Positions 43,846-52,712 of a stretch of DNA of 64,000 nucleotides are shown piece after piece. The position numbers and the translations under genes were made by a program. How positions within the stretch are numbered: the first letter of the stretch is position 1; every line of letters begins with the position of its first letter. Where the stretch lies: positions 3,348,001 through 3,412,000 of the forward strand of contig NZ_CP109190.1 in assembly GCF_041438805.1 (NCBI RefSeq), read 5' to 3'. This DNA comes from Streptomyces sp. NBC_01707 (GTDB taxonomy: Bacteria; Actinomycetota; Actinomycetes; Streptomycetales; Streptomycetaceae). The notes under the pieces were generated by a model. That model was given only the letters and a program-made list of their open reading frames with translations. It was not told the DNA's origin and did not search any database.

Positions 43846-43881
43846 GATTCAGTTAGATCAAGGCCTCCAAACAACGAATTT
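43846..43881. promoter_or_regulatory. inverted-repeat operator between ALDH and Lrp genes
   Basis: GATTCAGTTA (43846-43855), a 16-bp spacer and CAACGAATTT (43872-43881) resemble the perfect site at 35947-35982 (8 of 10 and 7 of 10 bases) with identical spacing. It lies in the 178 bp between the divergent genes. Likely the Lrp autoregulatory and ALDH control site. Confidence 0.55.
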
Positions 43882-43930
43882 CATCGATCCGGGGTTGCCA
43901 GACAGACGAGTCCCAGTGCAGAGTGGATCC

Positions 43931-44422
43931 GTGGCCAGTCGCAGCGCAGACTCCAGGACCGGGAACGGATCGTCACCAGCGGTCGATGCCGTGTCCCTCG
44001 CAATCATCGAGCAGCTCCAGGAGGACGGGCGTCGTCCGTACGCCGCGATCGGCAAGGCCGTGGGCCTCTCCGAGGCGGCTGTACGGCAGCGCGTTCAGAA
44101 GCTGCTCGACCAGGGCGTGATGCAGATCGTCGCCGTCACGGACCCGCTCACCGTGGGGTTCCGGCGGCAGGCGATGGTCGGCATCAATGTCGAAGGCGAT
44201 CTCGATCCCGTCGCGGAGGCGCTGTCAGCCATGGCCGAGTGCGAGTACGTGGTGATGACCGCGGGCTCCTTCGACCTGATGGTGGAAATCGTCTGCGAGG
44301 ACGACGACCACCTGCTGGAAACGATCAACAAACGCATCCGGGCCATCCCCGGCGTGCGCTCCACCGAGAGTTTCGTCTACCTGAAGCTCAAGAAGCAGAC
44401 CTATATGTGGGGAACCCGATAG
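43931..44422 (+). CDS. Lrp/AsnC-family regulator of polyamine catabolism
   Basis: A 163-residue regulator from GTG 43931 (43916 is possible). The N-terminal winged helix is IIEQLQEDGRRPYAAIGKAVGLSEAAVRQRVQKLL, and the C-terminal RAM ligand domain includes VGINVEGDLDPVAEALSAM and VVMTAGSFDLMVEIVC. It is 2 bp from the aminotransferase and probably co-transcribed with it. Divergence from an ALDH and the matching palindrome before the pot operon suggest it controls both. Its ligand may be an amino acid or polyamine; not shown. Confidence 0.88.
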   Translation: MASRSADSRTGNGSSPAVDAVSLAIIEQLQEDGRRPYAAIGKAVGLSEAAVRQRVQKLLDQGVMQIVAVTDPLTVGFRRQAMVGINVEGDLDPVAEALSAMAECEYVVMTAGSFDLMVEIVCEDDDHLLETINKRIRAIPGVRSTESFVYLKLKKQTYMWGTR

Positions 44423-44424
44423 CC

Positions 44425-45786
44425 GTGAGCAAGGACCTCAGCCGAACCGCGTACGACCACCTGTGGATGCACTTCACCCGCATGTCGGACTACGAGAACG
44501 CGCCCGTTCCCACCATCGTGCGTGGCGAGGGCACCTACATCTACGACGACCAGGGCAAGCGCTACCTCGACGGCCTGTCCGGTCTGTTCGTGGTCAACGC
44601 CGGTCACGGCCGTCACGAGCTCGCCGAGGCGGCGTACAAGCAGGGCCAGGAGCTGGGCTTCTTCCCGGTGTGGTCCTACGCTCACCCGAAGGCGGTCGAG
44701 CTGGCCGAGCGCCTCGCCGACTACGCGCCGGGTGACCTCAACAAGGTCTTCTTCACCACCGGTGGCGGCGAGGCCGTCGAGACGGCCTGGAAGCTTGCCA
44801 AGCAGTACTTCAAGCTCAAGGGCAAGCCGACCAAGTACAAGGTCATCTCGCGCGCCGTCGCCTACCACGGCACCCCGCAGGGCGCCCTGTCGATCACGGG
44901 TCTGCCGGCCCTGAAGGCCCCGTTCGAGCCGCTGGTTCCCGGCGCGCACAAGGTGCCGAACACCAACATCTACCGCGCCCCTATACACGGCGACGACCCG
45001 GAGGCCTTCGGCCGCTGGGCCGCCGACCAGATCGAGCAGGAGATCCTGTTCGAAGGCCCGGAAACCGTCGCCGCCGTCTTCCTGGAGCCCGTGCAGAACG
45101 CCGGTGGCTGCTTCCCGCCGCCGCCCGGGTACTTCCAGCGCGTGCGCGAGATCTGCGACAAGTACGACGTGCTGCTCGTCTCCGACGAGGTCATCTGCGC
45201 CTTCGGCCGTCTCGGCACGATGTTCGCCTGCGACAAGTTCGGCTACGTGCCGGACATGATCACCTGCGCCAAGGGCATGACGTCGGGCTACTCCCCGATC
45301 GGCGCCTGCATCGTCTCGGACCGCATCGCCGAGCCGTTCTACGAGGGCGGCAACACCTTCCTGCACGGCTACACCTTCGGTGGCCACCCGGTCTCCGCAG
45401 CGGTCGGCCTCGCCAACCTCGACATCTTCGAGCGCGAGGGTCTCAACCAGCACGTCCTGGACAACGAGAACGCGTTCTTCACGACGCTGCAGAAGCTGCA
45501 CGACCTGCCGATCGTCGGCGACGTCCGTGGCAACGGCTTCTTCTACGGCATCGAGCTGGTGAAGGACAAGGTCACCAAGGAGACCTTCACCGACGAGGAG
45601 ACCGAGCGCGTCCTGTACGGCTTCCTCTCCAAGGCGCTGTACGAGAACGGTCTGTACTGCCGGGCCGACGACCGCGGCGACCCGGTCGTCCAGCTCGCCC
45701 CGCCGCTGATCTCCGACCAGTCGACGTTCGACGAGATCGAGTCCATCCTGCGGTCGGTGCTGACGGAGGCCTGGACGAAGCTCTGA
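44425..45786 (+). CDS. class III aminotransferase (putrescine/spermidine-pyruvate type)
   Basis: A 453-residue PLP enzyme from GTG 44425. It has FTTGGGEAVETAWKLAKQYF, the cofactor region LVSDEVICAFGRLG, and the Schiff-base lysine in ITCAKGMTSGYSPIGA. The family closest by pattern transfers an amino group from putrescine or a related amine to pyruvate, giving an aminoaldehyde for the ALDHs encoded nearby. Its regulator is the Lrp gene upstream in the same operon. A hairpin at 45902-45957 closes the unit. Confidence 0.85.
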   Translation: MSKDLSRTAYDHLWMHFTRMSDYENAPVPTIVRGEGTYIYDDQGKRYLDGLSGLFVVNAGHGRHELAEAAYKQGQELGFFPVWSYAHPKAVELAERLADYAPGDLNKVFFTTGGGEAVETAWKLAKQYFKLKGKPTKYKVISRAVAYHGTPQGALSITGLPALKAPFEPLVPGAHKVPNTNIYRAPIHGDDPEAFGRWAADQIEQEILFEGPETVAAVFLEPVQNAGGCFPPPPGYFQRVREICDKYDVLLVSDEVICAFGRLGTMFACDKFGYVPDMITCAKGMTSGYSPIGACIVSDRIAEPFYEGGNTFLHGYTFGGHPVSAAVGLANLDIFEREGLNQHVLDNENAFFTTLQKLHDLPIVGDVRGNGFFYGIELVKDKVTKETFTDEETERVLYGFLSKALYENGLYCRADDRGDPVVQLAPPLISDQSTFDEIESILRSVLTEAWTKL

Positions 45787-45901
45787 TCCGAACGGTGATC
45801 CGGCTCGTGAGTCGATCGGCCGATCGACCACGGATCGACTGACCGATTGACCACGGTCGGATCATCGCTCATCCGTACTTCCAGCAGTCATTTCATACGG
45901 T

Positions 45902-45957
45902 CCACGCGGCCCGGATGCGCCCATTCGAGTGGGATGGAGCGCACCCGGGCCGCGTGG
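45902..45957. terminator. long hairpin terminator
   Basis: CCACGCGGCCCGG (45902-45914) pairs exactly with CCGGGCCGCGTGG (45945-45957), and inner bases TGCGC/GCGCA extend the stem. It follows the aminotransferase gene. No T-run is present, as usual in Streptomyces. Confidence 0.65.
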
Positions 45958-46066
45958 TGCCGTGCTGCCGTGGTTCGAATCCTTACGGTGCCCAGTGACC
46001 GATCGGCCCCCTCTTCGTTCCCCCGTACAGGGGACGGGAACTCTGATCTGAACCGAGGTGTACGCC

Positions 46067-46804
46067 ATGGTGGCTCCGCCGGACAACGATGTGATCTGGG
46101 CGCGTTCCCTGCACCACTCCCACAACGGCTCACCCGCGCTCGGCGGGGTCTCCCTGGGGGTCCGCGACGGTGAGATCCTCGCCGTGACCGGCCCGCGCGG
46201 CAGCGGCAAGACGACTCTGCTGCACTGTCTCTCCGGTCAACTGGTGCCCCAGCAGGGCGAGGTGTGGTTCAACAGTGTCCCGGTCCACACCATGGGTCCG
46301 CGGCTGCGCGAGCGGCTGCGCCGGGACCGGTTCGGCTGGATCGCGCCCGAGCCCCAGCTCGTACCGGAGCTGAACACCTGGGAGAACGCGGCGCTCCCCC
46401 TGCTGCTGCGCGGCGCCTCGCACCGGGTCGCGAAGAAGGCCGCCATGGAGTGGCTGGAACGGCTCGACATCGGCATGTGTGCCAAGAAGCGGCCGCACAC
46501 ACTCCTCCAGGGGCAGCGCCAGCGGATCGCCGTGGCCCGCGCGCTGGCCGGCACGCCCACAGTGATCTTCGCCGACGAGCCGACCGCGACGCTGCACCGC
46601 GCCGACCGCTCCCATGTGCTGCGAACCCTCACGAGCGCGGCCCGCTCGCACGGCATCACGGTCGTGCTCGCCACCCATGACGCGGAGATCGCCTCGCTCG
46701 CCGACCGCACGGTCCCGCTGCTGGACGGCCGTTGTGTCACCACCGTCGCCCTGCCCTCCGTGTCCGATACGGAAGGCCGCGCGGCGTGCTCGCTCTCCGT
46801 CTAG
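46067..46804 (+). CDS. ABC transporter ATPase (lipoprotein-exporter/MacB type)
   Basis: A 245-residue ATPase from ATG 46067. Walker A is GPRGSGKTTLL; the signature is degenerate (LLQGQRQRIAVARAL), Walker B is VIFADEPTATL, and the H-loop is LATHDAE. Its fold and short length match the FtsE/LolD-like group that works with FtsX-type permeases. It overlaps the permease gene by 19 bp. The modified signature (LLQGQ in place of LSGGQ) is unusual but the Q/R core is kept. Substrate unknown. Confidence 0.85.
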   Translation: MVAPPDNDVIWARSLHHSHNGSPALGGVSLGVRDGEILAVTGPRGSGKTTLLHCLSGQLVPQQGEVWFNSVPVHTMGPRLRERLRRDRFGWIAPEPQLVPELNTWENAALPLLLRGASHRVAKKAAMEWLERLDIGMCAKKRPHTLLQGQRQRIAVARALAGTPTVIFADEPTATLHRADRSHVLRTLTSAARSHGITVVLATHDAEIASLADRTVPLLDGRCVTTVALPSVSDTEGRAACSLSV

Positions 46805-47970
46805 CCCGCGGCACCCATCCGCTGGTCCAGGTACGGCGGCTGCTGGTCGCGGCCGCCTCCGCCGGGGTCGGCTTCCTGCTGCTGTGCACCCTGGGGTACG
46901 CGTCCACGCATCCGGCATACTCGACCACCGCGGCGCTACGGCTGCTGTGGTGCTTCGTACCGCTGGCCGCCACCGTGCAGTTCGCGGTCGCGGTCGCCCG
47001 CACGGATCCCAGTACACGCCCTCGTCCAGGACTGTCCGCCGTCGGTCTCGGGCCGTTCCGGCTCAGCGTGCTCGCCGCGGTCTCCACCGCCGTGTCCTGC
47101 ACCCTCGGGTCGATGGTTGCGCTGCTCCTCTTCCTGCATCTGCGCGGCGATCTGACCGGGCTGCCGTTCGACGGGGCGGCGGCCGGACTGCTCGGCGCAG
47201 GCGCCCCGTTGCCGGTGGCCGCGGCCCTCCTGCTGCTGGCGCTGGCACCGGTGACCGCGGCGACGGCAAGTGCGATGGCGCTGCGCACCCGGCCGGTGCA
47301 GGCGGCAATGCCGGACAACGACGAGCAGGACATCTCGCCGGACGAGCAGATGCCGGCTCCGGCTCCGGCGCCGACCGGACTGCCGTGGGGTGTGGCGATG
47401 GCGGCAGTCGGTCTCGCCGTCGAGGCGTACTCGAGCCGTGATGGCGTGGGCAGCGCGTTCCCCCTGCCGGGGAAGCTCGACACCACCCCTGCATGGGTGC
47501 TGGCGGGATGGTCTCTGACCGCGATCGGTCTGGCCATGGCGGGCTCCGGACTGACGCACTTCGCCGGACGGCTGCTGCAGGCGATGCGCCCTGGAGCCGT
47601 GCGCCTGCTGGCCGGAAGGATGCTGATGGACGAGGCGCACCGGATCGGCCGCCCGCTGGGCGCGGTCTGCGCGGTGCTCTCCGCGGTGATCGCGGCCTTC
47701 GCGCTGTACGGGACGGGACCGCGCCCCTTCGGACCGCTCACCGCGCTCGGAGCCGTACTGGTACTGGGATGTACGACGGCGACGCTGTTGACCTCCGCCC
47801 TGGAGGCGAAGCAGGCACGCGCCCACATGGTGCGGATGCTGCTGCGGCTCGGTGCGCCGGCCTCGGCGCTGCGGGCCGCGACGGCCCTGCGCGTCGCCAT
47901 CCTGCTGGTCGTGTTCACCCCGATCACCTGGGCGATCGCCGAACTGGCCGCGCTGCCGCTGACCGGCTGA
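46786..47970 (+). CDS. ABC transporter permease
   Basis: A 394-residue membrane protein. GTG 46786 lies inside the end of the ATPase gene. About eight hydrophobic segments are visible, with a proline/alanine/acidic loop near residue 180-215 (between helices 4 and 5). The N-terminal and C-terminal halves look like an internal duplication, as in FtsX-like permeases. With the upstream ATPase it forms an exporter conserved in Streptomyces; cargo unknown. The gene ends 185 bp before the LOG-like gene. Confidence 0.8.
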   Translation: MLALRLARGTHPLVQVRRLLVAAASAGVGFLLLCTLGYASTHPAYSTTAALRLLWCFVPLAATVQFAVAVARTDPSTRPRPGLSAVGLGPFRLSVLAAVSTAVSCTLGSMVALLLFLHLRGDLTGLPFDGAAAGLLGAGAPLPVAAALLLLALAPVTAATASAMALRTRPVQAAMPDNDEQDISPDEQMPAPAPAPTGLPWGVAMAAVGLAVEAYSSRDGVGSAFPLPGKLDTTPAWVLAGWSLTAIGLAMAGSGLTHFAGRLLQAMRPGAVRLLAGRMLMDEAHRIGRPLGAVCAVLSAVIAAFALYGTGPRPFGPLTALGAVLVLGCTTATLLTSALEAKQARAHMVRMLLRLGAPASALRAATALRVAILLVVFTPITWAIAELAALPLTG

Positions 47971-48155
47971 GGGGCCGTCGGCCGGCCGTGGAGACGGCCG
48001 ACGGTCAGTCGAGGTGCCTGAAGGCAGCCACTGACTCCCGCGATCCCCGTACGCCCCCGTGCCAGACCCCGCGGCCCCGCGCGTGCGCGCCCCGCTCGGG
48101 GCATGTGACCGTACGAACGAAGCTGTTCGCCCCGGCCGGTACGTAGCATGACAGC

Positions 48156-49274
48156 GTGGACAACCCGGATGACAGCTTTCCTGCACCCGGCGTCGAGATC
48201 GAGTCGGTCGCCGAGTTCGACGCCGCGGCCGCCGCAGGAACACTGGCCGGCCACCGCATCCAGTCCGTCGACCTGACGGACCGCAGCGACGCGCTGCTCG
48301 CCGCCGACACGTCCGGCGCCGTCTTCCTCGGCTGCCGTCTGACGCCCGAGGCGGTCGCGAAGGTGCGCGCCGAGGGGGCGTTCGTGTTCCCGCCCGTGCC
48401 GGGGCTGCCCTTCGACCCGTACCGCGGCCTGCTCTACTCCCCCGACGCGCTCTACGCAGGACTCGCGGACGGAGGCTACGAGGCGACGCCCGACGCCCGC
48501 GCGTACCGATGGTTCCAGCAGACCCGGGCGAACGGCGACACCTTCGCCTCGATGCTGCGCGCGCTCCACGACGACGCGGTCTCCGACGCGCTGGACGAAC
48601 TCCTCACCGGGGCCCGGGTGGTCGGGGTGATGGGCGGCCACGCAACGCCCCGCGGCAGCGCCGCGTACGCGGCCGCGGCCCGGCTGGGCAGAACACTGGC
48701 GCGCAGCGGACTGACGGTGGCCACCGGCGGTGGCCCCGGCGCGATGGAGGCGGCGAACCTCGGCGCCTACGCGGCTCCGCATCCCGATCCGATGCTGGAC
48801 AAGGCCTGCGAACTCCTCGCGGACGTGCCGTCGTTCACCCCGTCGGTGACCGAATGGGCGCTGGCCGCCTTCTCCGTGCGGCAGCGGTGGCCGGCCGGCG
48901 GCGGCTCGGTCTCGATCCCCACCTGGTTCTACGGTCACGAGCCGCCGAACCCGTTCGCGGACCACATCGCCAAGTACTTCGCCAACGCGCTGCGCGAGGA
49001 CGGGCTGCTCGCCCGCTCCACCGCGGGCGTGATCTTCCTGCCGGGCGCCGCCGGAACCGTGCAGGAGATCTTCGACAACACGACGCCGAACTACTACGGC
49101 TCACGCGGCGCACCGACGCCGATGGTGCTGGTCGGCAGCGCCCACTGGACGGAGGAACTGCCCGCCTGGCCGCTGCTCCAGGCACTCGCCGCGGGCCGGC
49201 CGATGGAGTCCCGTATCGCGCTGGTCGACACGGTGGACGAGGCCCCCGAGGCACTCGCCCGGTTGACCGGCTGA
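48156..49274 (+). CDS. LOG-family (lysine decarboxylase-like) nucleotide-binding protein
   Basis: A 372-residue protein from GTG 48156. The Rossmann core carries VVGVMGGHATPRGSAAY, then ATGGGPGAMEAANLGAY and the C-terminal FLPGAAGTVQEIFDN, which parallels the PGGxGTxxE of LOG proteins with the second glycine changed to alanine. LOG enzymes release free bases such as cytokinins from nucleotide monophosphates, but the longer N-terminus (about 150 residues) and altered motif leave the reaction open. Single-gene unit. Confidence 0.75.
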   Translation: MDNPDDSFPAPGVEIESVAEFDAAAAAGTLAGHRIQSVDLTDRSDALLAADTSGAVFLGCRLTPEAVAKVRAEGAFVFPPVPGLPFDPYRGLLYSPDALYAGLADGGYEATPDARAYRWFQQTRANGDTFASMLRALHDDAVSDALDELLTGARVVGVMGGHATPRGSAAYAAAARLGRTLARSGLTVATGGGPGAMEAANLGAYAAPHPDPMLDKACELLADVPSFTPSVTEWALAAFSVRQRWPAGGGSVSIPTWFYGHEPPNPFADHIAKYFANALREDGLLARSTAGVIFLPGAAGTVQEIFDNTTPNYYGSRGAPTPMVLVGSAHWTEELPAWPLLQALAAGRPMESRIALVDTVDEAPEALARLTG

Positions 49275-49299
49275 GGGGCCGGCCGGGAGCCTGTCCGCT

Positions 49300-49752
49300 T
49301 CAGACCGCCGCGAGTCGGTTGACCAACGCGTCGAAGAAGGCCTCCCATCCGTCCTCGGCCGCCGCGTACTGCTCGGGCGTGAGGTTGCCGCCGCGCTGCT
49401 GGAAGACCATCTCGGTGGTCTTGCGGCCGCGCTCGGCGAAGGTGACGGTGACGATCTCGCCCTCGATGTCGGCGGGCGCGCCGGCGTCCTTCAGCGTGAA
49501 GACCAGCCGCTCCGGCGCGACCACCTCGCGGTAGACCCCGTGGAACGGCATCTCGGTGCCCGGCACCACGATGACCAGGCTCCACGTGCCCCCCGGCCTG
49601 ACGTCCATCGACACCCGGTCGAGCGGCACATCGGCATCCCCGCCGTACCAGGCGGCGAAGTGCTCGGGGGTCGTCCAGGCCGCGAAAACCTGTTCCCGTG
49701 GGGCGTCGAAGACGCGGGTGATGTCGATGCCCTCGCGTGCCGTTCCAGTCAT
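49300..49752 (-). CDS. SRPBCC/AHSA1-like protein
   Basis: A 150-residue protein from ATG 49752. The AHSA1 pattern is clear: ITRVFDAPREQVFAAWTTPEHFAAWYG, then DVRPGGTWSLVI, MPFHGVYREVVAPERLVFTL and a C-terminal helix GWEAFFDALVNRLA. It forms a small hydrophobic-pocket fold that binds lipids or other ligands; enzymatic activity is not expected. Cytoplasmic. It is convergent with the LOG-like gene. Confidence 0.85.
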   Translation of the reverse strand: MTGTAREGIDITRVFDAPREQVFAAWTTPEHFAAWYGGDADVPLDRVSMDVRPGGTWSLVIVVPGTEMPFHGVYREVVAPERLVFTLKDAGAPADIEGEIVTVTFAERGRKTTEMVFQQRGGNLTPEQYAAAEDGWEAFFDALVNRLAAV

Positions 49753-49897
49753 GGTCCCTGCCCTTTTTTCGGAGTCGTTCCGGATCTTCCCCGGTCGCAT
49801 GAGGTGTTCCCCGAAACGGACGAAACCGCTCTTCCGGGACACCCGGTAGTGGTCCCGCCGCATGGCGTCGCGAGCGGCACCGACCCGCCGCCCACGA

Positions 49898-50923
49898 TCA
49901 GGCGACGGCAGGCAGCACCACCGTCTCCGACGCGTCGAACGTCACGCCGACCTTCGCCCCCTCCTGGGGGGTGTCCCGCAGCGGGCACTCCGCCTCCAGG
50001 AGCGGACCGCTGTCGGGGCGCAGTGTCACCGCGACATGGTTGCCCCGGAAGGTGCGGGCGCCGACCGTACAGGGCAGGCCGTCCGCCGGGGCACCGATCC
50101 GGACGCCCGCCGGACGTACCAGCAGTGCGCACGGTCCCTGCGGGGCCCCGTCCGGCACCGGCACCCGTCCCCATGGCGTCGCCGCGGCCGCGCCGGTCAC
50201 CGTCGCATCCACCACGTTGTCGAAACCCAGGAACCGGGCGACGAACGCGGAGGCGGGGCGCTGCCAGACCTCCAGCGGGGTGCCCACCTGGGCGATGCGT
50301 CCGTCGCGCATGACGACGACCCGGTCCGCGAGGGCGAACGCCTCGCCCTGGTCATGGGTGACGGCCAGCACCGTCGTACCCAACCGGGCGAACAGCGTGC
50401 GCAGTTCGACGACGAGGCGTTCACGCAGGCTGCGGTCGAGCTGGCCGAGCGGTTCGTCGAGCATCAGCAGCTTCGGTCGCGGGGCGAGCGCCCGCGCGAG
50501 AGCGACGCGCTGCTGCTCGCCGCCGGACAGCGCGGCCACAGCCCGTCGTTCGCTGCCGGGCAGGCCCACCAGTTCGAGGAGTTCGGCGACCCTGCGGTCC
50601 TGGTCGCCACGGGTCACTCCGCGCATCCGCAGCCCGAAGGCGACGTTGGCGCCGACGTCCCGGTGGGGAAAGAGCTGATGATCCTGGAACATCAGCCCCA
50701 GACCGCGCCGGTGCACCGGTACGCCGGTCTGGTCGACGCCGTCGAGGAGCACCCTGCCGTCGTCCGGCGGGTGCAGTCCGGCGACCACCCGCAGCAGTGT
50801 CGACTTGCCGCTGCCGCTCGGCCCCAGCACACAGACGATCTCGTGGTCCGCGACCTTCAGATCCACCGCGTCGAGCGCCGCCCGCTTCCCGAAGAGGACG
50901 GTGGCGGCTTCCAGTGTCAGCAT
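49898..50923 (-). CDS. ABC transporter ATPase, thiamine-type
   Basis: A 341-residue ABC ATPase. Walker A is GPSGSGKSTLL, the signature ALSGGEQQRVALARAL, Walker B LLMLDEPLGQLD and the H-loop VTHDQGEA. A C-terminal regulatory beta domain follows (about 235-341). It powers the transporter formed by the permease and binding protein encoded immediately upstream. The operon is under a TPP riboswitch, so the substrate is very likely thiamine or a precursor. Confidence 0.88.
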   Translation of the reverse strand: MLTLEAATVLFGKRAALDAVDLKVADHEIVCVLGPSGSGKSTLLRVVAGLHPPDDGRVLLDGVDQTGVPVHRRGLGLMFQDHQLFPHRDVGANVAFGLRMRGVTRGDQDRRVAELLELVGLPGSERRAVAALSGGEQQRVALARALAPRPKLLMLDEPLGQLDRSLRERLVVELRTLFARLGTTVLAVTHDQGEAFALADRVVVMRDGRIAQVGTPLEVWQRPASAFVARFLGFDNVVDATVTGAAAATPWGRVPVPDGAPQGPCALLVRPAGVRIGAPADGLPCTVGARTFRGNHVAVTLRPDSGPLLEAECPLRDTPQEGAKVGVTFDASETVVLPAVA

Positions 50924-50945
50924 GTCCAGAACACCCCGAGCATCT

Positions 50946-52712
50946 TCAGAACTCCCCGGACCGGTCCGGGCGGATACGTTCGAGCAGCAGCAGCGACACC
51001 GCGCACACCAGCATCAAAACGGTGCTGAGGGCCATCGCCTGGCCGTAGTTGAGCTCCCCGGACCGCCCGAGAAGCCGGGCCACGGCGACGGGCAGCGTCG
51101 GGTTGTCGGGCCGCGCGATGAACACCGTCGCCCCGAACTCGCCGAGCGACACGGCGAACGCGAAGCCCGCCGCGACCAGCAGCGCCCGCCGAACCAGCGG
51201 CAGGTCGACCTCGCGCCAGGCCCGCAGCGGTGACGCACCGAGCACCGTCGCCGCCTCGCGCAGCCGCCCGTCCACCGACCGTAGAACAGGCAGCATCGTG
51301 CGTACGACGAACGGCACCCCGACCAGTGCCTGGGCCAGCGGCACCAGGATCCAGCTGGTCCGCAGATCCAGTGGGGGCTTGTCCAGCGTGATCAGGAAGC
51401 CGAAGCCGACGGTGACCGCGGAGACCCCGAGCGGCAGCATCAGCAGCGCGTCGAAGCCGCGCACGAGCCGCCCGGCCCGCCTCGTCAGCGCCGCCGCCGC
51501 GAGGCCGCCGACGACCAGCGCGATCGCGGTCGCGACCAAGGCGTACTGCAGCGAGTTCCAGATCGCTTCGAGCGGCGCGACCAGGAATGTGCCGCCGCTC
51601 GCGTCCACGGACCGCAGGGCGCGGTAGTAGTCGAGGCCATGACCGCCGGGCACGTCCAGCGAGCGCTCCACCAGCACACCGAGCGGTAGCAGGATCAGCA
51701 CCAGCACGGTCAGCAGGACCCCGCCGAGCAGCGCCCGCTGTCCGGCACCGCGCGGCCTGCGGGCGGTCTGCGCCGGATCGACCAGCCTCAGCGCCGCCTC
51801 CCTGCGCCGCACGGTCCAGGCGTGTACGGCCAGGACCGTGCCGACTGCGGCGAACTGCACCATCGTCAGCACGGCGGCCGTGGGGAGGTCGAGCAGCTGG
51901 GCGGTCTGCCGGTAGATCTCCACCTCCAGCGTGGAGTACGCCGGACCGCCGAGGATCTGCACGACCCCGAAGGAGGTGAACGTGAAGAGGAAGACCATCA
52001 GCGCCGCGGCGGCCACCGCAGGCGCGAGGGCCGGCAGCGTCACCCGCCGCCACGCCGCGAACCGCCCGGCGCCCAGCACCCGGGCGGCCTCCTCCTGCCG
52101 TGGGTCGAGCTGCGACCACAGCCCACCGACGGTCCGTACGACCACGGCGTAGTTGAAGAAGACATGGGCGAGCAGGATCGCCCACACGGTGGTGTCGAGC
52201 CGTACGCCCGCCAGTTCGTCGAGGAAGCCGCCGCGCCCCAGCAGCGCCAGGAAGGCCGTCCCGACGACGACGGTCGGCAGGACGAACGGCACGGTGACGA
52301 CTGCCCGCAGCAGCTGTTTGCCGGGAAAATCGAAGCGGGCGAAGACATAGGCGCCGGGCAGCGCGATCAGCAGGGTCAGCGCGGTCGAGGCGAGTGCCTG
52401 CCAGGTGGTGAACCACAGGACGTCGAGGATGTCCGGCCGGCTCAGCACCTCGCCGATCCGGCCGAACTGCCAGACACCGTCGGCCTTCAGCCCACGGCCG
52501 ACGATCGCGACGACGGGGTAGGCGAAGAACACCGCGAAGAACGCGACGGGCACGGCCATCAGTCCGAGCCGCACCGCGCCCCCGCGCCACGCCCTCGGGC
52601 GCGCTGCGCTCGCGCGCCCCGCCCGGGCGCGCGGACCCTCCTCGCGCACGCCCGGACCGGGTGCGGGCGCCTTCGCTACTTCACTACGAGCGAGGACCAC
52701 GACTGGACCCAC
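50946..52712 (-). CDS. ABC transporter permease, ThiP-like (fused double domain)
   Basis: A long permease (588 residues if started at GTG 52712) with about 12 membrane helices in two similar halves, each with an EAA-type loop (EEAARVLGAGRFAAWRRVTLP and REAATVLGASPLRAWREVDLP). Such fused double permeases characterise thiamine and iron importers. The true start is uncertain; 52712 lies within the end of the binding-protein gene, and nearer GTG codons at about 52650 would shorten a basic head. It forms the channel for the periplasmic protein encoded upstream. Confidence 0.85.
   Translation of the reverse strand: MGPVVVLARSEVAKAPAPGPGVREEGPRARAGRASAARPRAWRGGAVRLGLMAVPVAFFAVFFAYPVVAIVGRGLKADGVWQFGRIGEVLSRPDILDVLWFTTWQALASTALTLLIALPGAYVFARFDFPGKQLLRAVVTVPFVLPTVVVGTAFLALLGRGGFLDELAGVRLDTTVWAILLAHVFFNYAVVVRTVGGLWSQLDPRQEEAARVLGAGRFAAWRRVTLPALAPAVAAAALMVFLFTFTSFGVVQILGGPAYSTLEVEIYRQTAQLLDLPTAAVLTMVQFAAVGTVLAVHAWTVRRREAALRLVDPAQTARRPRGAGQRALLGGVLLTVLVLILLPLGVLVERSLDVPGGHGLDYYRALRSVDASGGTFLVAPLEAIWNSLQYALVATAIALVVGGLAAAALTRRAGRLVRGFDALLMLPLGVSAVTVGFGFLITLDKPPLDLRTSWILVPLAQALVGVPFVVRTMLPVLRSVDGRLREAATVLGASPLRAWREVDLPLVRRALLVAAGFAFAVSLGEFGATVFIARPDNPTLPVAVARLLGRSGELNYGQAMALSTVLMLVCAVSLLLLERIRPDRSGEF

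Noticed and set aside
45971-45982. TGGTTCGAATCC, which looks like a tRNA T-loop.
   Set aside because: No acceptor, D or anticodon arms can be built around it; it lies just past a terminator hairpin in intergenic DNA.
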